NCBI RefSeq assembly: GCF_027409185.1
Contig: NC_084462.1
Coordinates: 86,104,179-86,168,178, forward strand
From: Cynocephalus volans
Lineage: Eukaryota; Chordata; Mammalia; Dermoptera; Cynocephalidae
Direction: 5' to 3'
DNA length: 64,000 nucleotides
Positions 34,666 to 48,180 of this stretch are shown piece after piece; the first letter of the stretch is position 1; every line of letters begins with the position of its first letter. Both the position numbers and the translations under genes were made by a program. The notes under the pieces were generated by a model that saw only the letters and a program-made list of their open reading frames with translations, had not been told where the DNA came from and did not search any database.

Positions 34666-36194
34666 TAGACCTAGACTTAGACTAAGGCAAGAAAAGGTAG
34701 GAAAAAGTTGAAAATAGAAAGAGGGATTAACTGGAGAATTTTTTTAAAAAGTTGACTTATAAGCAATATTTTTTCTGGTTATGAAATGATACGGTATAGA
34801 CAACTTGAAAAATATGGAAACATAAAGGAAGAAAGTTAATATAAACTAATTATACTACCCAGAGATAATCATTGTCAGCTGTTGATTTACTTCCTTAGGT
34901 CTTTTATTTATATATATAATGGTAATGATTTTTTAAGTTAATTTATATTGTGAGAATTTTTGTATAAACAGATAGTCACTGAAAATATTTTTAATTGCTG
35001 TATAATATTTCTTCATCTGTATGTACCAGAGTTTATTTACTGCTGAGCATTTTTCATTATCAGAATTACTGTACTCTGATGAACATCTTTGTACATAAAT
35101 CTTTGCTTGAATTAGTCAGTTTTAGAATCCAAGTCTCCCTGGCCAGAATTGGCATTTGTATTTATGCAGGGTATGGCATTCACATTCATTTCATTTTAAA
35201 AATAGCACTTTTTATGTGCATTGCCTCAGGGCTAGGGTGACCAGATGTCTCATTCTGGGAGATGCTTTTTGCCATTAAGTACCTTTATTCTGTTTTGAGA
35301 AATCGTCTTAGAATAGAAATACATGAATTTATTTTTAAAATTTAACCTTTTGGAAATCTAAATTGTTTTCTTTTTCTGACCATTTTCATCATTGTTTCTC
35401 TTTCTCACTGTTTCTTCTTGATCTTGGATGAATCTCTGCTAGAGAGAATTAATTGAATTAGAAATAATTTTTAAAACCTAAAAAAACCATAAATCTTTTA
35501 TCTTAAGAGTATAAATGATATCATTTTAACTTGAAAACTACCTAATAATATGGTATCATTTAATTGTAGACATGTCCTCCAAATTAGAATGAACTAACAT
35601 TTGTCTGGAGGAGTCCAAGGGTATATTTGTTTTCAGGGGGCAGTTGAGAATCTGAGAGTTCTTCAGCATCAACTGTCTGCCTTAAATCAACTAGAATGGA
35701 GCAAAATGCACCCAATGCTAAAGGTAGCACCCTAAAATGGAATCTTCTAAAGCACTCAGAAGGTGTCTTGGAGTTTATGATGCCTTCAGTTTATGATGGA
35801 TCACTGTGTACAGCAGCCCTCCCTAAGGACTTGGATCACAGTGGTAGCCACAAACCTGGAAGAGGTTGATTGTGTGGGGCTTCAGATATTAAAGGTATAG
35901 GAAACTGGGTTGAAGCCTTAGCATCCTTGAAAGTTTCTTTGCTTTTCTTCCTCCACTAAAACCTTGATTTTTACCTTATTTAGTTGTCATTTATTTTCTT
36001 CTAAAAACTGTGGCTTGGGAAAATGCATGACTCCATGGCAGTATAATTATCAAATAATGATGATTAATATTTAGTGAGGCCTCATTGCAGGCCAGACACT
36101 GTTCTGAGGGCTTTGTTGCAACTGTTTCCTTCCTTGGCTTCTACTGTTCCCAGTTTGAAAGAGAGGCAGTGCATCATCACAGTCAAGGGCATGG

Positions 36195-36340
36195 ACTCTA
36201 ACTTCCTTAACTTTGGTGTTCATCTGAATCACCTAGGAATCTTGTTAAAATGAAGGTTAAAACTCAGGTCAGTGGTGGGGCCCAAGACTCTTCATTTCTA
36301 ACAATTCCCAGATGATGCCTGTGCTACTGGATTGAGGACC
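36195..36340. mobile_element. hAT MITE relic (MER5/MER20 type)
   Basis: TCATCTGAATCACCTAGGAA and GGTGGGGCCCAAGACTCTTC and TTCCCAGATGATGCC are the core of MER5/MER20-type elements. Confidence 0.7.
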
Positions 36341-36344
36341 CCAT

Positions 36345-36700
36345 CTTGAGGAGTGAGGCTGTAACACACAGGTTCTTCATGACCTGCCTTTACCCTGGGC
36401 CTGCCTTATCTCTCATGTTTCCTTCCTGGCATTCAGGTAATCATTTTAAGTCAACAGCTCATCAGATTTACCTTCTTCTTGATTGCCAGCATTCCCCTTG
36501 CCTTGCTTTCTCTACTCTTTGTCCATGAATTAGTTCTTCTGGACCTCAGTGTGGCTAAGATGTTCCTTCTGTATGTTCACATAGCCCAGTCTGTTTACCT
36601 CTGTCCTAACACTGACAACACCACATTGCAGTTGTCTATCTACCTCCCCAGTGCTTCTCTGAGACCCTCAAGGACAGGGAAAATACCTCGTGTTTTAATG
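36345..36700 (+). mobile_element. L2-like relic
   Basis: ATGACCTGCCTTTACCCTGG and GCTAAGATGTTCCTTCTGTA with ACCTCCCCAGTGCTTCTC, decayed L2-style text; a related piece follows at 37060-37280 and another at about 37500-37600. Confidence 0.5.
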
Positions 36701-37059
36701 ACAACTTTATTGAGATAAAATTCATATACCATACAATTCATTATATAAACTGTATAATTAAATAGTTGTTATTTGTTTTTTGACTCAGCATCTAGTGTTT
36801 GGTATGTGGTAAGTACCAAGTCAGTGACAGAATGAATAAATGAATTAAATGATATTGACATATCATTGGAAAGTTTTCTTCAGATCTTCCTCTTCATATC
36901 TGTATTTCTGGGGTTTAACATTTCAGCATTCAAATCATCTTATTTATTCATCAATAACTCTTCATAAGCTTCCTCCCTTTCACCCCTCTTCTTGGCACCA
37001 GGGAAAGGAACCACTTTATTCTTCTTTTGGCCATCTTTTAGTGCATCATTATAGATCAC

Positions 37060-37280
37060 TTTCCTTAGTTCTTCAGTGCTTCTGGTTGTTCTCTTTTTCT
37101 ATCCACGCTGTGATGAGCAGTACTGAACCAAAGCACAGATCTCAACATGTTGCTCTCTAGCTCAAAACCCTTGACTGGTACCCATCCCTTCCTTCCCCAC
37201 CCTAATTATCTATACAAAATTAACTTAGCCTGGCATTCAAGACCGTGATCTTTTAGTAACCATAGTCTCTTGACTTGATC
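37060..37280 (+). mobile_element. L2-like relic
   Basis: CTCAAAACCCTTGACTGGTA and CTTAGCCTGGCATTCAAGAC match the well-known L2 body. No coding frame remains. Confidence 0.6.
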
Positions 37281-37292
37281 TTTCTTAACACT

Positions 37293-37485
37293 AGGGTTTC
37301 TCAAACGTCAGTGTATGAAGCAGTCATCTGGAATGCTTTTTAAAAAGCAGATTTCTGGGTCTTGCCTCCAGATATTCTGAACCAGAGCCCCAGGAATCTG
37401 CATTTTATTTATTTATTTATAACCAATTTTATTAGGGGTTCTGATGCAGGTAGTCTGTGGAATCCCACTCTGAGACACTGAACTA
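37293..37485. mobile_element. hAT MITE relic (MER5/MER20 type)
   Basis: CTAGGGTTTCTCAAACGTCA to CCACTCTGAGACACTG with inverted termini and a central CCCCAGGAATCTGCATTTTA. Confidence 0.65.
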
Positions 37486-40400
37486 ACCTTTCCCCTTGAG
37501 CATGTGTTCAAGCTTTGCTTGACCCTGTTCACCACACACCCTCTTCCCAGGATCTCTCACCTGGTAAGTGCTCAATAAAAGTTAGTAGAATTGAGTTATC
37601 TACAGTATTTAGGGGTGGTGGTGACTCTTTAAAATTGTAAGGTGATATGAGTGTAGACATATTGTCAGCTACAGTTTTTGTTTTTTGTTTTCCTGACTAT
37701 CCTTAATGTTTCACTTTTAATAGAATATGTAAGAAGACTGGCACATGGTAGTGACCCAGTAATTCTTTTTGCTATTTTTAAAGGCAACTGGAAAAACTGC
37801 CTTACTTATATTAAAACATAATTAAGAGTCTCCTATGGCAAAAGATGTTCTATTACATTTACTAATAATAGGTGTGAAATAGTATAGGAAATGACTCGCA
37901 AAATTACTTTGGTAGCTATTTAACTTTTTTATAAAAAGCTGTTAAAAAGTATAAAAATAATAAGTGTCCAGTGAAGAATCTTGAAAAATTCAGAAATGCC
38001 GGAGAAAAAATTGCATGTACTCTCACTATCCTTAGATATTCTTAATATTTTGAAATATGTCCTTTTACTCTTTTTTTCAGTGTGTGTATTTTCTTCAGCA
38101 AAATGGTTTATTTTATGCATACTATTTTGTAGCAAGATTTTTTCTCTAAGTAGTAGATTGTGAAGATTTTCCATGCCAATACATATTCTTCTACAATATG
38201 ATTTTTAATGGCTCCAGAGTATTATACTACATGAATTAGTCATATGTTACTCAACCAGTCCCCTATGATAAGTACTTCTAATTTTTTGACAGTTTACATT
38301 TAAACTGGAGAAGCAAAAGCCTTTGTGTTCCTTTAAAAAGAAATCAGTTGTTATTGTTAATGAATTTGACTGAAATTGCAAAACATCACATTTTTCTACA
38401 ATGACAATGTTAGTACAAAAACTCGGTGATTATGATACCAATGTTAAGAAGATTAATCAGGTTAGAGCTTAGAAGACTAAAAACCACAGGAACATCAACG
38501 TACTTGTTAATAAATCTTTAAATATAATTACATATTTGGGATCTCAGAGTGTGCCAGCAACAAGAGCTTACTAGAAGGAAATTGTCCAGACTGTAGAGGT
38601 AGATAGATCAAGATTGTTAATCAGTAGACCAGGCAAATCAAGCTGTAGGCGAGCTCCAACTTGAGAGGAGAAAGGATCCCTTCCTTCTCCAATATTCTGG
38701 AAACCACATAGCTAGATGAATTGTATTATAATTTACACATTCTCATGTTAACCGAGGAGACTATCCCTGACTAATAAATGCCACTCAGAATTTGTCAAGC
38801 CCCTCCATCCATATTTAATGGCAGGATAGCCTGGTTGCTCAGAAGTTGTTGGCTTTAGAAATGGAAAGGTTGACTTAGGCTGAAGGGAGGAGAAATATAG
38901 CAGAGGCAGTTATTCAAAAAAAAAAAAAAAACACATGTATTGAATCAAGAGAAGTAATGTGGGAAATAATCTTTGATACATAAGACTGAGATCTTGAAAG
39001 CTCTGAAAAGGAGTTATTGAATTACTACATTTCAAATAAGCGCCCTGGTTTGCAAATACCATAACTGAATTTTTTTTATGATGAGTTTACAACTGAAATG
39101 TGTCTGTGAAGCTGGCCAGGGATCTTAAGGGGCCCAGTTCTTCAGAAGATGTCTACTTTGCATGGGGCAGAGGTGGCATCTCCTTGGGTTCAAGAGTTTT
39201 CTGAGTCTGTGTCAGGACCAGTGCCTTAGTCTCAGGAAAGTTAGAATAAACTATATGGAAATTGCTTCCTCAGCCACTGCCCACAGGAGTCATCAAGGTC
39301 CAGTTTGTCTTTTGGAGCTGAGCCTCTGCTGTGGTGTGTTTAAGCAAGATCTGGACAAAACATGTAGAGTACAATGTAACTGGTTAAAATGAGGATTGGG
39401 ATGTCTCATCTGAGTTCATAAAAAAATCTAACTGATGGGGACATTTAAAAGAAAGTGCCTATTTAGCAAATCTGTAAACCTTAATTGTAATCTGTGCTAT
39501 TCTGTACCTTAGACCTAGAGTTTTAAAATAATTTTGTTAGGTTAAACATCTCCTGTATTCTTATTCTACTTATCTATTTGTTATTTTTCAGGATTTTCTA
39601 AGGTAACTATCATAGACTATGGTGAAAGTTAATAAATCTGAATGAGTAGAGGTCAAATTAAGTATTTAAAAAAATATATATAGGTGATATAGGTGAAATA
39701 GATGGAGTAGTTCATTAAATATGATTCCAGCTTGAAAATGACTTCAACTGGGCAGCAGTTAAGGTTTTGTTAGTCTGAAATTATGTAGATTGATTTTATT
39801 AAGAATGTGGTGTATAAGTACACAAATAGAGTCTCAGCCAGAGCACTGGAACTGCTTCTGTGGATGCTTTTCATTTTAGTCAACTTAATTCCTTAAGTAG
39901 CCAGTTGTTCTTTGGTTTTTATTCTTCACTGCCATAGCAGTGACATCAGATGCAGCTGGAGCTTAAAACAGAAGAGTTATGTTAATTAATTCCAGTGAAA
40001 CAAAAACTGCCTCAAATAATTAATGGAATAACAGTCTCATTAAAAGACCTTAAGCTTTTTTCTGCCCGTTTTTTTCCCCAAGAGACTAGAGAAGGAGAAT
40101 GGCATAGATTGTTCATTTGAGAGGATTTTAAACTATTGATCCTTTTTACAGTCTTCATCTGATGGTTCTGACTTCAACAGGAATCATTCAGGCCATGTAG
40201 TGATTTTCTCTTATTTCCTCTTGAGGCTGCTCTCTGTTTGTCTTTGGTGACAGTTTTTGAGAAAGCAGTACATGAACTTTGACTTGTCAGAATCTAAAAA
40301 TGGTGTGTATGTTATTGTTTTATTTACAGCTGTCATATTTTATTTTAAATGCAGTTGACCTAGCAAGCAAACATTTGTAGGTACAGTAGGGTGGCAAACA

Positions 40401-41519
40401 CCAGATAGGATTGCCTGCTGCATTATTGGTGCAAGGAAGAGGTTTCGTATATTCCCATCACTATTTTCTTTAGCTAATCATGCTGTCTGTCAGCTGATCT
40501 TGCTATCATGGATTCTGTTTTGTTTTTTTCTTCCAAATAGTTAAAGAAAGATGAATTATTGGGCAGAGTTAGCCAGAGTTAGGGAAAAGCAGGTGGAGAG
40601 ACAAGTAGGAAGATTCTTCCCTTCATGTGATCATTGATCACCTTGTTTTCCAACCCAACATGAGGACACTGCCTTTGAGCAAACAAAGGAATTTAATCCA
40701 CTTCTAACTTTAATAATAGATGAGAGTAGGAGGAAATTAATGTATAACCTATGGTTTGCAGTTTTTGGCAAATAAAAAGGTATGGATTTTATCATATTGT
40801 TGAAAATATGATCAGGATCTTACATCTGTTCAGGAGCTACATTTCTGGGAGAGTAATAATAGAGATGTAAAGAAAAAAGTTTTTTTTAAAAAAAGAGAGA
40901 CATAACAACTAAAAAAATTAAAAGCTGAAGAAAGGGCAGTTTGAGACTGGAAATTTGGGTATAATTATCCAAATGGGTGTTATCAGCTATGTGTGGGGCA
41001 AACAGGGTTAATGTCCTGGGGAGGGAAACAGCCCAATAACTCAGAGAACCAATGGCATGCCTACAAATAATACTGGCCAGTGTGCTATAGATGTAGCAAA
41101 CTCAGAGTAGATTAAATAGAGGAGGGATTAGAACACATAGGACTAATATAGATGTATAGTTATGTTTCTACTTTTGTTGTTCGTACATTGTGTTGCAGTG
41201 TCTTTTTTTGGTGGTTTGTTTTGTCAGGTTAGTAGTAATTTTTATCTAAGCTTTTCTAAAACTGGCTATAAAATCTATCTGGATTATCTGACTCTAGGTT
41301 TTTGAAAGATGTGATGGAAAGAGCTTTGCCACATTAGGATTTGCGTGAACCAGATATACTGTGAAAAGGAAGTAGGGAAAGACTTTATAATTTATAAACA
41401 AGAGTTAAACTTTATGAATTTGAATGATTAAATGACAGATACATGAAATGAATAGGAAATACCAAGGAGAGCATATAAAACAACAAACAGTAATGTGATA
41501 CAGTTAAGACCATGATTTC

Positions 41520-41645
41520 TAAAGTTAGGTTGAGTTTCCACTTGTGTGACTTTAAGCAAATTAGTGAATGTACTTATCTCATAGGGCAGCTGAGAGATTA
41601 GAGATATATGTATGTAAAGCCCAGTACTTGGCACATCGTAATGGA
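41520..41645 (+). mobile_element. MIR SINE relic
   Basis: TGTGTGACTTTAAGCAAATT, CATAGGGCAGCTGAGAGATT and AAAGCCCAGTACTTGGCACA in the MIR order. Confidence 0.65.
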
Positions 41646-41740
41646 GTCCATTAATTTTAACTCTTAGGTAAGTATTATTGGCTTATCTATTTTAAATGAT
41701 TTGTAAAAATCTGTTTCCTTATTAAAAAAATCATAGCCCT

Positions 41741-41847
41741 AAGGGAGGTTTCGGTAATGGGCCACAATAATCAACCACATTGTATATTGACAAAAATAAA
41801 TAAATAAGTAAATAAATAGATAGATAAATAGATAGATAGTGGAAATT
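41741..41847 (+). mobile_element. 5'-truncated L1 3' tail
   Basis: GGGCCACAATAATCAACCAC is the inverse of the unit at 987-1124, followed by AAATAAATAAATAAG and (GATA)-like tail to 41847. Target duplication AAAAATCATAGCCCT at 41726-41740 and 41848-41862. Only about 55 bp of element body was inserted. Confidence 0.78.
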
Positions 41848-44212
41848 AAAAATCATAGCCCTAGATAGATCTCTACTGATCATACTCTTAAAGCTTCTGG
41901 AGGTTTCAGGATGTGAGTTATGCACATTAATACAATTTTCCATTCACTCTAGATATGGTTTGGTTAGAGATACTCTTTCAGTTATAATTTATCTGCAACT
42001 CAGCATTGTCAGTATTATCTGAAATAGCTGTAGCTTCCATTCCAGTCTTTTTCATCTATATTCATCAGCAGCATTCTCAACCTTTTTTCTGCCAGACAAA
42101 GGAACTGTATTCTAAACCAGGGCTCTTAAAGGTCCTGCACTCAGTTATGATTAGCATAACTAGCATTTTATGTATGATATAGATATGTGTTATAAACTGT
42201 TGGTTGAATCCCAAAAGCCAGTCCCAGCCCCTTTTCTCTTGCCACTACAGAGGTTTGAAAGACAAATATGCCTTTTTCTAACTTCCCTTGAAATTAAGAC
42301 TAGCTATATGATTCAGTTCTGGCTAATGTGACACAACTAGAAATCTTCTGGAGGGCCTCTACAAGGAAAAAATTGCTTCTCTAGCAAAAGGAACAGAAGC
42401 AAGAGAACAGTTTGGATGCTCTTCTTTCTTCCATCTTTAAGTGTGGAATATGATGTGTGGAGTGGTTGCAGCCAAGTTGCAATCATGAGGCAGCAAGCCT
42501 GAGAATGAAAAGCTAACCAGCTAAGGTGGTAGAGTAGAAAGATAGAGTCTGGGTTCTTAATGACAGTTTTGAGCTTCCAGAATAACCCTGAAATAACCTT
42601 CTCTGGATATCTTGGAAAGCACACAATTAAAGTCCAAATAGTTTAAGCTACTTAATCAGACTTTTCTGTTCCTTGTAGCTGAAGGCATTCCTAACTTAAA
42701 CAAGATGTGGCAGCTTTAATGTGAATAAAATTAATATAAAATTGGAGGATTTGTTGAATTTATAGAGTGTTATTTATGCACAGAACAAGTACAGGCAACA
42801 TAGGAATACGAAGGAATTCAGGAGGTAAAAGATGAATTCTAGTCATGATTTGAACATTGCAAAGCATGGCCATTAATATAACATAATCCAGTCCTACTCA
42901 TAATTTCTAGGTTCTCTGGCTTTCTCCTGAGTCCTTCTCTACTATACTTATGGCTTTTTGAAGTCTTGCTTTCCTCAGGCTTAGCAACCTGAACATGACA
43001 GAGGCAAGGATTGAAGTTTCAATAATATGGGAAAAGCTGGGTATGAATAAGAGCGAGTGAGTGGATAACATCAGTTAAAGGATGTGTGTGTAGAGGCTGT
43101 ACCAGTCTTCTAGCCAAGGTTGTTCCTAGGATATCCAGTTTATGGTAGCTGCATGTTCTTGAATTTCAATAGGGAAAGAGGAGAACAAGGTATTCATAAG
43201 ACCAAGAAGGAGAAAGAGCAGCAGCAGTTGAAGGCCTAGAAAATTTTCTTGCAAGCATTAAAAGCCTCTTCAACTTTGGGGTTTACTGCCACCTGGTCTA
43301 CCAACTCTTATGTGAAGTTTATGGTAAAGCCATGCCAACCACATGCTTAACCCAACCCTGTTAGATTATTTAATGATAACATGTTTGGTAAGTTTGTCCA
43401 TTTGGTGTGGAAATTTAAAGTAGAGATAGGCAAGGAAAGGAATAGAGATGAGAAGATACAGAGGACTCTTGTGGAAAAAAAGGAGTTAGGAAAATAAGAA
43501 AATTTGACCATATCAGGAGATGAATGGGCTAATTACATTTTTCACTTAAATTGTTCTTACTTAAATTTTCTCATTTGCTGATACTCAAAGGCAATGTCTC
43601 ATTTACATATTTTAAAGTTAATCATAAAGAAGACACTAGTTCGTTGTGTAACTGAAGAAATAAATCAAAATATTGTTTGCCAATGGCATAATGAGAAAAC
43701 TATACTTTATATGGAAGCTGACACATGCAAACCCTATGCATGTTTACCTGGTTTTTATATTTGTCAGTTGCGCTGTTAGCCTCTCTGTTACCTCACTAAA
43801 GTTTTGGAAATGGCTAGCCTTACTGATCAGACGTTTCTGTAGATGCAGCATGGGTAGAAGAGATGTTATTTCTAGTTCAGAATGGGGAAGTGAGTTTGTA
43901 AATGCAGCATAGGTAAATATGAGAGAGCAGCACCATTAAAGATTTAGATCTCATGTACGATGATACAGAGTGATTACAAGCTCCATTTTCTTTTCTCTCT
44001 TCACCGTTCAATATTAGATCCTGAAGTACTTTTGATTTTATTAGAATCTATTTTGTCTTACATTTTGTGAATTTAAAAAAAAATTAGTTTATGTGTATAG
44101 ATACTATACTGACTGCTATTTTTAAAAGATAATTAACAGCATCTCATATTGATCTGAATAGATGTCCACGATATATTATTAAGTAGAAAAAAAGTGGAAT
44201 GCAGTATATATG

Positions 44213-44639
44213 TGTATTAGTCCTTTTTGTGTTGCTATAACAGAAATACCTGAGACTGGGTGATTTATAAAGAAAAGCAAAATTTATTGCTTACAGTTTC
44301 TGAGGCTGGAAAGCACAAAGTCCATCTAGTGGTGGTGACAGTGACCCAGGGGTCTCACATTGCAAGATGGTGGGAGCAGAGAGAGCAAGAAAGAAGACTT
44401 CTCATTCACTCTCTTTTCAGATCCCTCAGAACCACACTCCTGACCACCATTTTTAATCCATTCCATAAGGCATGATCCTGCAATTTAATCATCTTTTCAA
44501 GGCTCCACCTTTCAATTATCATAATAGTATTTCCCACCCTCTTAACAGTCACAGTGGGACCAAGTTTCTAATGCATAAAACTTGGGGACACAATTCAATC
44601 TTCAGTGAGTTTTGGGGGGACATAGTTCAGTCCACTACA
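44213..44639 (-). mobile_element. solo MaLR LTR (MST/MLT1 type)
   Basis: Starts TGTATTAGTCCTTTTTGTGT and ends AGTCCACTACA, an inverted MaLR LTR. Perfect 5-bp target duplication ATATG at 44208-44212 and 44640-44644. Confidence 0.92.
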
Positions 44640-44651
44640 ATATGTATGTGG

Positions 44652-44674
44652 GGTGTGTGTGTGTGTGTGTGTGC
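44652..44674. repeat. short (GT)n microsatellite
   Basis: About ten GT units directly downstream of the LTR at 44213-44639. Confidence 0.85.
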
Positions 44675-44898
44675 GCCTATGTTTGTGGAAGAGTTTATAG
44701 TAGTCTGTTATGATAGAGTGATAGACTGTTTAAAAGAGTTTTTTTCCTAGGGGGTGAGATTATGGGAGACTTTCACTTTCTAATTATCCATTTCTACAAT
44801 ATTTGGATTTTTATAATCAGCATACATTTCTTTTATATTCAGAAAAAAAACAAATATATTCTTTCCTTTTTTTAAGTAGTGTAAACAAAGATGTTTCA

Positions 44899-45067
44899 AG
44901 GGCCGGCCCGTGGCTCACTCGGTAGAGTGCGGTGCTGATAACACCAAGGCCACGGGTTCGGATCCTATATAGGGATGGCCGGTTTGCTCACTGGCTGAGT
45001 GTGGTGCTGACAACACCAAGCCAAGGGTTGAGATCCCCTTACCAGTCATCTTTTAAAAAAAAAACAA
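44899..45067 (+). mobile_element. dimeric tRNA-Ile-derived SINE (young-looking)
   Basis: An intact dimer: GGCCGGCCCGTGGCTCACTC, GGTTCGGATCCTATATAGGG, GGCCGGTTTGCTCACTGGC, CCTTACCAGTCATC and an A-rich tail. Perfect 16-bp target duplication AAACAAAGATGTTTCA at 44883-44898 and 45068-45083. Good reference copy for the dimer consensus. Confidence 0.95.
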
Positions 45068-45344
45068 AAACAAAGATGTTTCAGAGACATTTTTGAGTTT
45101 AAAAAAGTTTCCTGACTATGTGTTTAATATATACAATATATTAAAATATTTTGTAATATATTTAAAGCACTGTTTGATGCTTTCAGAACTGAGATGCCTT
45201 CTGATCTCTTCTTGGTGTTGGGATTATCAACATGGATTAGGCATGAACAAAGAATGTTTTTCAGGAGAGGGGAGAGAGAGGAGAAGGCTGCCTGTATAGC
45301 CTGTTGTGTAGGGTACTAAGAGAGGCTACAGATAAAAGAAAATC

Positions 45345-46225
45345 CATAAAAAATTCCTATAACTCAACAACAAAAAAACCAAACAACCCTATTAAAAAAT
45401 GGGCAAAGGACTTGAATATACGTTTCTCCAAAGAAGATATACAAATGGCCGATAAGCACATGAAAAAATGCTCAACATCATTAATCATTAGGGAAATGCA
45501 AATCAAACCCACGAGATACCATTTCACACCCATTCTGATGCCTACTATTAGAAAAACAGAAAATATGGAGAAATTGGAATCCTTTTACACTGTTGATGGG
45601 AATGTAAAATGGTGAAGCCACTATGGAAAACAATGTAACAGTTCCTCCAAAAATTAAACACAGAATTACCATATGATTAAGCAATCCCACTTTGGGGTAT
45701 ATACCCAAAAGAATTGAAAGCAGAGTCTCAGAGAGATATTTGTAACTCATGTTCATAGCGGCATTATTCACAGTAGCCAAAGAGTAGAAGCAACCCATGT
45801 GTCCATCAATGTATAAACAAAATGTGGTACATTCATATGACGGAATATTATGCAGCCTCAAAAAGGAAGGATTATCTGATATATGCTGCAACATGGATGA
45901 ACTTTGCTGAGTTAAATAATCTAGTCACAAAAAGACAAATACTATATGATTCCACTTATATTAGGTACCTAGAGTAGTCAGATTCACAGAGACAGAAAGT
46001 AGAATAGTGGTTGCCAGCAGCTGAGGGAAGGAGAAAATGGGGAGTAGTTGTTTAAATGGGTAAAGAGTTCAGTTTTGGAAGATGAAAAATTCTGTGGATA
46101 GGTAGTGGTGATAGTTTCACAACAATGTGAAAGTACTTAATACCACCACTGAACTGTACACTTAAAAATGGTTAGGATGGTAAATATGTTATGTGTATTT
46201 TACCACTATTAAAAATAGTAATCGA
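45345..46225 (+). mobile_element. L1 3' part: ORF2 C-terminal remnant and 3' UTR
   Basis: The plus strand encodes [20 protein letters not shown] and then [13 protein letters not shown], the familiar L1 ORF2p C-terminal region. It is followed by text with interrupted frames (GGAATATTATGCAGCCTC, GATTCCACTTATATTAGGTA) and a 3' UTR ending near TTTTACCACTATTAAAAAT. It is 5'-truncated with stops and frameshifts, so it is a dead element. Confidence 0.9.
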
Positions 46226-46520
46226 AAAAAAGAAAATCCATTAATGCCTCAGAATCTTCCTTTCTAAAACTTTTCCTGGGCATCCTCTTTGCAAGTTGTT
46301 ATTTTAAGAGCATAAATACTTTTAGTGATCATAAATGCCGTGTATGGTGAACCAAGAACAGTCCTTTCTTAAGTGATAATGAAATAGCTAGCTGGAAGAC
46401 ACATCTGGGAATTGGGGATAGAGGAAAAGCTGCTTCAGGAGTAAAAAGGGCAAAGAAAAAAGGAGATAAGTTACATCGTAATTTTTCAGTTACATCATAA
46501 TTTTGCCCTGGCTCAGCCCA

Positions 46521-46921
46521 TGATGGAGTTTGGATGTGTTGTCCCCTCCAAAACTCATGTGGAAATTTGATCTCCAATGTGGCAGTGTTGGAAACTGATT
46601 GAGTTATGGGGGCAGATCCCTCATGAATAGATTAATGCTCTCCCCGAGGGAGTAGGGGTAGTGAGTTCTCACTCTATTAGTTCCCATGAGAGCTGATTGT
46701 TTAAAGGACCCTGGCACCTCCTCTCTCTCTCTCGCTTCCTCTCGCCATGTGATCTGCTTGTACCCACCGGCTGCCTGCCACTTTCTGCCATGAGTGGAAG
46801 CAGCCTGAGGCCCGTGCCAGATGCAGCTGTCCCAGAATCGTAGGCCAAATAAACCTCTTTTCCTTATAAATTACCCAGTCTCAGGTAATTCTGTTATAGC
46901 AATACAAAATGGACTAAAACA
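46521..46921 (+). mobile_element. solo MaLR LTR (THE1/MST type)
   Basis: Starts TGATGGAGTTTGGATGTGTT, has CCAAATAAACCTCTTTTCC near the 3' end and ends GGACTAAAACA. Perfect 5-bp target duplication GCCCA at 46516-46520 and 46922-46926. Confidence 0.93.
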
Positions 46922-47149
46922 GCCCACAAAGCCTAGAATCCAATCATATGTCTAGTATTTTTTAAAATCTTAAATATCTTAGTTTTGATATGCTTTATGG
47001 AATTCCAGATTACTTTCCTGAGCCAGCAAGACATTTGTAGAGAGTCATCAAGTCTTTACCAATGCATTTCCATCAGGAGTTAATATGGGTGAGTATTTAC
47101 TTAATAATCTTGGTATAGGACTGGTATTTCTAAACATCAAATGAAGAAA

Positions 47150-47755
47150 AACCATGAAGGAAAAAATTGACAAGAATATAAACAATTTCAACTCCTCTAC
47201 AACAACAGAATACAATAAATGACATTAACAGGTAATCTGACAGAACAGGAAAACATTTTCAATTCTCTGGTTATGGACTCAATATCAATATATGATAAAG
47301 TAATGAAATCAATAAGAAAAAATAACACCCTAATAGAAAAATAGGCAGTTCACAAAAGAAGAAACTTAAATAGTCTGTAAACATTATGAAGGTGTTCAAC
47401 TTCATTAGTAACCTAAGAAATGCAAATCAAATTGATGATTTTTTTTTAATCAATCAAATATTTTAAAAAATTGTGCCTGTTATTTAGGGAAGTAAACACT
47501 ATCATAAACTGCTAGTGGGAGTAAAATTGGTTCAATCTTTCAATAGGACAGTTTGGCAATATATGTATTAAAAGTCTTAGAGTTTTTCACACCCTTTAAG
47601 CCAACAGTCATACTTTTAAGAATTTATTTTAAGGAAATAAGCATGAATGAATACTACAAGGATGATCATTTCAGTGCTGTGGAATAGTGTGTCTAATTGG
47701 AGAAAATGTAGATGTTCAACAATAAGGAGTTGTTTATATAGATTATGCCTGTACA
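47150..47755 (+). mobile_element. old L1M ORF2-end relic
   Basis: Plus-strand L1-like text with GAAATGCAAATCAAATTGAT, TAAACTGCTAGTGGGAGTAA, GACAGTTTGGCAATATATGT and AATGTAGATGTTCAACAATA. Many lesions; no ORF. Confidence 0.65.
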
Positions 47756-47972
47756 AAAATAGTGGCTTATAATTTTATTAGTCTTTTCAAAGAATCAGTT
47801 TTTGGCTTTGTTGATTTTTCTTTGTTATACAATTATTATCTAATTTGTTGATTACTTATATGTTTATCTTTGTTATTTTCTTCTATTTTGTTTGAGTTTA
47901 ATTTGCTATTCTTTTTCTAGCTTCTTGGGATGAATGCTCAGACATTAATTTTCAGCCTTCCTTTTCAAATAA

Positions 47973-48130
<158 letters not shown>

Positions 48131-48136
48131 TAAACC

Positions 48137-48180
48137 CCTAAACAGCTTTCCATTTTTAAGGTTGGCCTACTTTATCCTAA
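48137..48180 (+). repeat. 44-bp direct repeat, copy at the L1 insertion
   Basis: Identical to 50105-50148 over 44 bp, and like it directly preceded by a GT tract. Beyond 48180 the sequence returns to L1 text (GATATAAATTTCCCTC), so tract plus flank looks inserted into the L1. Confidence 0.93.

Noticed and set aside
45304-45894. ORFs of 103 (+) and 137 (-) codons
   Set aside because: The + frame is a fragment of L1 ORF2p, and the minus frame is its antisense shadow.
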